A stretch of 64,000 bases of DNA from an uncultured Odoribacter sp. (GTDB lineage: Bacteria; Bacteroidota; Bacteroidia; Bacteroidales; Marinifilaceae): contig CAJTPD010000006.1 in assembly GCA_910578105.1 (NCBI GenBank), positions 62,001 through 126,000 of the forward strand. The letters are read 5' to 3'. The position numbers and the translations under genes were made by a program. Shown here piece by piece: positions 48,901 to 57,900 of this stretch. Numbering within the stretch: the first letter of the stretch is position 1; every line of letters begins with the position of its first letter. Below the pieces are notes generated by a model that was given only the letters and a program-made list of their open reading frames with translations, had not been told where the DNA came from and made no database searches.

Positions 48901-51900
48901 GAGGTTCCGCTTGAGCGGACCACCTGTGGCGAGGAGTTGGCGGTTTGTGGTTCGGCCAGTGCCGGAGAGTTAGTTTGGGCTACGGATGCAGCCGGAAATC
49001 AGCCGGTTGCGGACGGAAAACTGACAGGAAACAATGAAACGAAACATTATTATGTATATGCCGATGCGGGCAACGGATGTCGGAGTGGGGTGAAAGAGGT
49101 TGAAGTGACGTTCGGGGCCGCTCCGAAAGTCTTGGCTCAGGCCTTACAGACGACTTGTGGTGAGAGTGCTGTTTTACAGGCGGTTTCTACCGGTACAGGA
49201 GGAGTAAGGTGGTACGAATCCCTTTCGGCTGTCACTCCTTTGGATGATATGACAGTGACAGGTACGTCAGGAAGCAGTCGGGAATATTGGGTTTGCGCGT
49301 ATGATGACGAGGACTGTCAGAGCGACCGGATAAAGGTAGCGGTGAAATTCGGTGTCGCTCCGGCGTTGGAAGTTGAGCAATTGCAAACCACCTGCGGTAC
49401 GGAGTTGGAATTGGCGGCTTCAGTTACCGGTGGCAAACCGGTATGGAAAGAGTCGGGAGCCGATAGGGAGTTGTTGCTAACCAAGGTAACGGGAAATCAA
49501 GGTGAAATCAAATATTATCAGGTATATGCCCAAGACGGTGATTGTCAGTCGGAGACCCGGACTGTGGAGGTACGTTTTGGTGCGAATCCGGAGGTATTGG
49601 CAAATAATCTCTATACGACCTGCGGAACCCGTTTTACGTTGACTGGTAGTGCTTCTGCCGGAAAGTTGCAGTGGTTTAGCGATGCTGCCGGTAAGAATCC
49701 ACTGGCATCCTTGACGGTGGACGAGGGGACGGACGAGGTGAGTACTTATTATGTCAAAGCAGTGGATGGCAGTTGTGTTAGTCCGCTAAAAGATGTACGT
49801 GTGGCTTTCAACAGCAATCCTTATGTGGAGGCGTTACCTTTACAGACCGCTTGTGGGGCAAACGGGACGATAGCTTTGAAAGCTACGACTACCGGAGGAA
49901 CGCTTGTGTGGGAGGATGTTAATGGTACGGAACTCTCTTCTGCTTTGGTCAGTCAGGCGGGTATTTATTATGTATATGCTAAGGATGGTAGTTGTAAAAG
50001 TACCAAGGAACAGGTAGAGGTGAAATTCGGGGAGACTCCAGTGGTGAACGCCGAACCGGTGCAGACTGTTTGCGGACAGGAATACACTTTAAAGGCAACG
50101 GCTTCCGGTGGTACACTGAAATGGTTTGCATCTCAAGACGGAGACCGCCAGGAAATCAGCACCTTTGTAAAAGGTAGTACGGGAAAGAATGGCATTTACT
50201 ATGTGCAAGCGGTGGATGGTAATTGTGCGAGTGGTGACACAAGAGTGGAGGTTCGTTTCGGAACACCTCCGACCGTGACGTTACAATCGGAAATCAGTAC
50301 TTGTGAGGATGTGGTGAAATTAGAGGCCTCTACGACAGGTGGTAGCTTGTATTGGAGAGAAAAAGGGACAGACAAGATGTTGCCTATTCCACAAGTGAAA
50401 GGTATAGCCGGTACATCCAAGACTTATGTGGTCTATGCTCAGGATGCTACTTGTAAGAGTCCGGAGAAGGAATTGACCATCCACTTCGGGAACAAGCCGA
50501 AATTGGAAGTGGCCACTTTGCAGACCGCTTGCGGAGAAGTGCATAATTTGACTGCCCAGGCAGAGGATGATGCAATCATCAAATGGTTGGAGGCAGACAA
50601 AAATACAGAACTGACTTCGGAGACAGTGAACGGCACGACTGGTGGTTCTGCGACTTATTGGGTATATGCCGATCGGGAGGGATGCCGCAGTGATCTGACT
50701 GAAGTGAAAGTGGCGTTTGGGGCCCTGCCGGAAGTGAAAGTAGTTTCTCCGATGACCACTTGCGGCAATTCGATAATGCTGTCCGTAACGGTTTCCGGTG
50801 GTTCTGCCGTATGGAAGAAAGCGGACGGCTCGTCTTTGAATGATTTGACCGTGACCGGAATTGCCGGTGCGAAAGATGTGTATTATGTACATGCGGAAGA
50901 CGGTTCCTGCATTGGTTCAGAGGAGAAAGTAGAAGTGCGTTTCGGAGCAATGCCTCAGGTTATCGTGGAAAAAGACATTACGGTTTGTGGTGAGGAGTAT
51001 GTGCTGACGGCTGAAGTATCCGATCCGTCTGCTACCCTTCATTGGCTCGAAGAAGACATGCAGACACCGGTGACGGTTGCTACAGGCACCTCCGGTTCGT
51101 CCAAGAGATATTATGTATATGCGGAAAACGGTCAGAATTGTGAGGGAGAGATGGTTGAAGTGACTGTGCATTTCGGTGCATCACCGATATTGAAAGTGGA
51201 TCCGATTACTACTTGCGGACGGATTGCGGTGCTGACGGCCGAATCCAGTGTGAAGAATTTGATATGGAGCGATGCGAACGGCAATCTGCTGGCTTCGAAT
51301 TCGGTGGAAGGAGACGAGGGGACCAGTCGGTTTTATTATGTACAAGCTCAGGATGGCCAGTGTCTCTCCAAGCAGGAGGCGGTGCGGGTAGATTTCGGTA
51401 AAGCTCCGGAATTGCTTGTGGAGAACTTGCAGACAGTTTGTTCTGCTGATGAATATGAATTGAAGGCCCGGGCTACCGGAAAGGCGGAATTGACGTGGTA
51501 TCTGGCGGACGGTGTAACCTCTTTGGACAATACGACCGTGAAGAAAGTGGGCAGTGCGCCGATGATTTACTATGTGGAGGCCCGGGATGGCCAGTGTGTT
51601 AGTGATAAGGAAAAAGTGAGCGTATTGTTTGATGCAGCTCCCTTGTTGGAACTGGATCGCACATTGCAGACTACTTGCGGAGGGTCGTTGACCTTACAGG
51701 CTTCGGCCAGTGCGGGCGAGGTGGTTTGGACGAAAGAAGACGGAACAAAATTGGATTTACCTCAGGTTTCTGGAACTTCCGGTGAAATACAGCATTATTA
51801 TGTTTATGCGCAAGACGGGGCTTGCGAGAGCGTGAAAAAGGCGGTAGAGGTACATTTCGGTGTAAGGCCGGAACTGGATGTCAACCAGGTACAGACGGAT

Positions 51901-54900
51901 TGTGGTGAGTCGCATGAATTGACAGCCATCGCTTCTGATGGTGTAATCCATTGGTTGGCGGCCGACCGGAGGACGGAATTAACGAGTATAACTGTTTCCG
52001 GAACAGTTGGTTCATCCGGAAAATATTATGTCTATGCCGAGAATGGTGTGGATTGTCACAGCGATACGGTAGAGGTGAACGTTATGTTTGGTACGGCACC
52101 GATGATTGTGGAGGCGATGAATCCGCAGACGACTTGTGGTTCACAGTTGCAACTGACGGCTAAGGCTACAGCCGGTCAGTTGGAATGGCGTGATGCCATG
52201 GGTATATTGTTGGTAACACCATTGGTAACCCAGACGGTTTCCGGTGATTATGTCTACTATGTACAGGCGAAGGATGAGACTTGTGCAGGTGCTTCCGTGG
52301 AGGTGACGGCCCGTTTCGGAAGTCGCCCGGCGGTAATTTGTGAGAAAGTGCAGACTACGTGCGGCACTTCTTTAGATATTGTGGCTACGGCAACGGAGGG
52401 TATACTGCACTATTTGGATACGGACGGAAAAACGGAATTGGCTTCAGCAACGGTGAACGTAGCCGGTACCTATTATGTATATGCCAAGGCTCCGGATTGC
52501 ATTAGTGATACGGTAGCTGTTGAGGTGAAACTCAGTACAACTCCGGAAGTATTTATTGAATCCCCGCAGTCTACCTGTGAGGATGTACTTCAGTTACAGG
52601 CTACTGCAACAGGCGGACAGTTGTTTTGGGAGAAAATGACTTCAAGTGGAACCGAACCTTTGTTATTGCCACAGGTGACGGCTGCAGACGGCATTACGAC
52701 CTGTTATGTCTATGCGGCGAATGCTCGGGACGATGAGAGTTGCTGGAGTGGTAAAAAGATGGTACAGTTGGATTTTGGTGCGAAACCGGAAGTGTTTGTG
52801 GAGCAGTTGCAGACCTCTTGTGCAACGACCGATTATGCCTTGCAAGCGACCGCATCAGAGGGCGCACATGTGAAATGGTTGGCATCGGACGGGGTAACCC
52901 TCTTGGAGTCGGCAGTTGTTTCCGGTGACGCCAATACGGGAAAAACCTATTGGGTATATGCGGAAAAGGGCGCATGCCGTAGCGATTTGACTGAAGTGAC
53001 AGTGGCGTTCGGCGTAGCTCCGATAGTTTCCGTGCTGGATACCTTGACCTCTTGTGGAACGGAACTGACTTTGCAGGCAAAGACTTCCGCCGGTACGTTG
53101 AAATGGTTGCTTGATGACCAGAAAACGGAAATTACCGGTGGCAAGATTGAAAATAAACTTGGAAAACCACAAGAGATTTATGTCTGTGCTCAGGATGGCC
53201 AATGCGAGAGCATGAAGCACAAGGTAATGGCTCTGTTCAAGACAGAACCGAGGGTGTTGGCCGAGCTGTTGCAGACTACTTGCGATGCGGACAGCTATGA
53301 GTTGCAGGCACAGGCTACCGATGGAACGTTGCATTGGTTGGATGCCGACAAAAATCCGTTGTCTTCCACGATGGTGAAAGGCCGGAAAGGGGAATCGCGC
53401 CGCTATTATGTGTATGCAGAAAAGGATGCATCATGTAAGAGCCGGGAATATGAGGTGACGGTGGAATTTGGTGCGGACCCGATGTTGGAGGTGCTGACTC
53501 CGCAGACTGCTTGTGCCGATCCGGGCAAGGAGGTGACGGTGGTATTGAAAGCCACGGCTACCGGCGGAAGAGTGGTTTGGGAGGATGAGAACGGCAAGAC
53601 TTTGGCTACTCCTCAACAGAAAGAGACAGCTCCAACAACGAAATATTATTATGTACACGCAGAGGACAAGAGTTGTTCGAGTGTGAAGGAGAAAGTGGAG
53701 GTACGCTACGGTGGCAGACCGGAGGTATTAGCGGAGGCATTGCAGACCGCGTGCGGTGAGTCTCTGACTTTGCAAGGCCGGGCTACTAATGGTTCGTTGG
53801 TTTGGACCGATGCTTCCGGAAAGGCGTTGACTTCGCTGACTGTCAATAAGAGTCAGGGAAATGTTTATAAGGTGAAAGCAACCGAGGGAGAGTGTGCGAG
53901 CGAGGAGTTGACGGTGAATGTTGTGTTTGAAACCTCTCCGGTGGTGACGGTGGTCACTCCGCAGACCACTTGTGGTACGCAGCTACAATTGGAGGCCAAG
54001 ACTACCGGTGGCGAGTTAGTATGGCTGAACGCCAACAACGAGGAGATAAAACTGACCCAGGTAACCGCTCCGGCGGGTACGAAAGCTACCTATTTCGTCT
54101 ATGCGAAAGGTGACGGTTGCGAAAGCCCGAGGGAGATGGTGACGGCGGAATTCGGTGTATTGCCGGAGGTTTTGGTCGTAGAGCACCAGACGGCATGTGG
54201 TACGTCGCACGAACTGACCGCTACCGCTACGGCAGGCGAATTGATATGGTTGGATGACAAGAAGAATGTTACTTCCACGACAGCGACCGGCAAGGAAGGT
54301 GAAAGTAAGGTATTTTATGTATATGCGAAGACAGCGGATTGCGAGGGCAGTCCGGTGAAAGTGACCGTGACATTCGGTCAGCCTCCGGTGGTAAATGTCA
54401 AGGATTTGCAGACCACTTGCGGAGAATCCTTAACGCTGCAGGCATCTGTTACGGCCGGTAAGGCGGTATGGATGACTGCGGATGGTACGGAATTAGCTAC
54501 TCCGATGGCTACCGGAACAGCCGGGGAGAACGCTTACTATTATGTGAAGGCGGTGGACGGCAGTTGTGAGAGCGTGACGGAGCGGGTGGAAGTGCGTTTC
54601 GGTGAGAAGCCGCAAGTATTGTTGTCTTCGAACGTGTTTACCACTTGCGAAGACGAATATACCTTAGAAGCGGAAGCGACCAGCGGTGTGGTGGATTGGT
54701 ACGCTTCGGAAACCGGTAAGGTAAAACTGACCTCTCCGGTGGTAAGGAAACCTGCTGATGCTGACTATGCGGAATATTATGCCGAAGCGTGGAATGGTGA
54801 TTGTGTCGGTGACCGGCAGAAAGTGACGGTGGTATTCGGTCGTTTGCCGTTAGTGGCTGTGACTACACCGCAGACTACCTGTGGCGATCAGATTGTACTG

Positions 54901-57900
54901 TCGGCCACGACAACCGGCGGCAGTATTGTATGGACTGACAGTCAGAACAACGAACTGGCTTCACCATTAGTGAAGAAACCGGCGGATGCCGATATGGCCA
55001 CTTACTATGTACAGGCCCGGGATGAGGATGGCTCTTGTGCGAGCGAATCGCATGAGGTGACGGTACATTTCGGAGTGGCACCTTCCGTGAAAGTGTTGAC
55101 CGACCAGACTGCTTGCTCTACGGAAACGGAGTTGCAGGCTACGGCTACCGGTGGAGATATCTATTGGTTGAAGAGCGACAAGACTCCGTTGGCTTCTACA
55201 AAGGTGAGCGGCCAGAAAAACGAAAGCAAGATATTCTATGTATATGCCGGTGACGGCAGTTGTACGAGCGATACGGTGGAAGTTGCCGTGACGTTTGGTG
55301 CGGAACCGCGTTTGAATGTGGTGGATGTGCAGACTTCCTGCGGGGAGACGGTGGAATTGAAGGCGAGCGCATCGGGCGGTGATTTGAAATGGACTTTGGC
55401 GGACGGTACGCCGATTTTGCCGGCGGTAGCGATGAAACCGACGGATGGTGGCAATTCACTGACTTGCTATGTGGAGGCGGTAGACGGCACCTGTACCTCA
55501 GGGCGAAAGCCGGTGACCGTGAAATTCGGTGCCGCTCCGGAGATTTTAGTGGCCACCTTGCAGACCTCCTGCGATACGGTCTACACGCTGCAGGCTTCGG
55601 CCTCTTCCGGCAATATCGTATGGGAGGACGAAAATTATCAGCAATTGACTTCTACAACGGTACACGGTACCGGAATCAAGACATACTATGTGTACACCAA
55701 TGCAGGCAAGGATTGTATGAGCGAGAAGGTGAAAGTGGAGGTGGCGTTCGGTGTGCCTCCGGTGATGACGGTAGAGCCGTTGCAGACCTCCTGCGGAGAG
55801 GCATTGGAATTAAAAGCGACGGCTACTGCCGGTGTAGTGGTATGGGAAAACGAGACTGGTGCGCAGTTGCATACGACAACCGTCACTCCGGATATGGGCG
55901 ACAGCTATCGGGTATATGCCTTGGACGGCAAGTGTAAGAGCCGGGTAGAGACGGTGACTGTACAATTCCATACGGAGCCGATAGTGACAGTTGAGCCGTT
56001 GCAGACCACTTGTGGTACGGAATTGACGATGAAGGCTTCGACTTCGGACGGTAAGTTGATATGGCTGAACGGAAGAGGACAGGAGATAGAGTCGCGCTTG
56101 TCCGCTATGAACGGACAGGAACAGACGGTATATGTATATGCTGAGGGGGACGGCTGTGAATCGGAGCCGGTAGAGGTGAAGGCGAAATTCAACGAGCAGC
56201 CGAAATTAAGGGACTTGCAGAGTCGTCAGACGGCTTGTAGTACGCCTTATCAGTTGCAGGCAAATGCGACCGGTGGAACTATTGTTTGGTTGGAAGATGG
56301 CAAGCGGTTGTTGGATAATTGGGTAGACCTGACAGATGGAGACAATATCTTTTGGGTACAGGTGGAGGATGCCAGTTGTTCTCCGGTGGCTACAGCACCT
56401 GAAAAGGTAACGGTGACCTTGGGCGGACGTCCCGAGTTGGTACTGACCACCACCCAATGTGCCGGTGATACGATCCGGGCAGAAGAGGTAAACGCCATGG
56501 AAGACTTGACTTATCGCTGGTTTGTCAATGGCAAACAGGAGACTGCAGTGACAGGAGCAGCGTATGTCTTTACAGATGGTGGAGACTATACCGTGAAAGT
56601 GGTGGCTGAGGTGGCCGGCGGATGCGTGTCGGATACGGTGACGGAAACGTATCACATTGCTGTTCCGATACAGTTGGCTTGGGATCCCGCACCAGCGGCT
56701 ACAGTCGGTTATGGTAACAATATCCGGGCTTGTGTGAAAGCGGCTGAAGGTGCTGATGCTGATATAACCTGGCATTGGGTGTCTCCTTTGAATCAGGCGA
56801 TTACGGGGGCTTGTGCGAATTTTTCTGCTAAGGAACCGGAATATGAGTTTGTCGTTTATGCGACCGATAAATTGGGCTGTGTTAGCGATACGTTGACGGC
56901 AACGACGCAGGTTACCGGATTTGGGGAATTGGATGTGGTCTTGGAATCTGCAACCGGAACGGAAATTTGTAAGGATGGTAGCGCATTACTGACGGCAACG
57001 GTGAATGGAGGACAGGCTCCTTATACCTATGAATGGTTTGTGAAGGGAACAATGATTGCTGTACAGCAAGTAACGACCTCATCGGTTGTGAATACGTTGG
57101 CAGTGGCTCCGCAGGCGGATGTCACCTATGTGGTGAAAGTCCGGGATGCGCAGGTGAAACCGGGTATCGCCAACAAAGAGATTGCTCTGACGATGAAAGA
57201 GGGAACAGTTCCGGTTGCGGATGCGGGTCCGGACATGACTATCGGCAGAGGCTTGAAGACTCTTTTAAAAGCGGGGGGTGGCGATGATGTAGCGACTTGG
57301 AAATGGCTGCCGGTAGAGCAATTGGAAACTGTCAGTGAGAGCGGTAAGCAGTATCCGATGACTGCCGTTCTGTCAACATCACAGAAATATCAATTGTATG
57401 TGAGCAATGCGGAAGGCTGTGTCAGTCAGCCGGATGAAGTAGTGGTGTATGTATTGCCTTTGGACGGAACGGAAGAGGGATTGCCTACGCCTCCGGTAAC
57501 GGAAGGTCTGGAGCTGGCTGTAACTCCGGAGAAGGATACCCTTTGTTTGGGAACGGAACGCCAGATTGCCGTGAAGGACTTGTTGGGCAATGTGAGCGGT
57601 AACGCTACCTATACCTGGACGGTTGATCCGAAAGTGACATTGACATTGAACACGAAGCGGGATTCCGCTGTTTTCAATCCGACTGTGGCGGGAGATTATA
57701 CTTTCTCCATATTTGTGGAGGACGGTGACAGGCACATGGCGTTGCGGAGCGAGATTCATGTAAAAGACGCTGGCGCGCCGGCGTTTGATTTAGCCGTAAC
57801 CGGCGGGTGTCAGAGCGATACTGTGAAGATGGTTTACCGGGACGGTTCGGTAAAGGCGGATACCTGGGAATGGAAAGTGAAAGGAAATACGGTGGCGAAC

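Noticed and set aside
48892..56433. CRISPR-like array
   Set aside because: The period is about 228 nt, the repeats are coding and diverged, and there are no short identical repeats with spacers.
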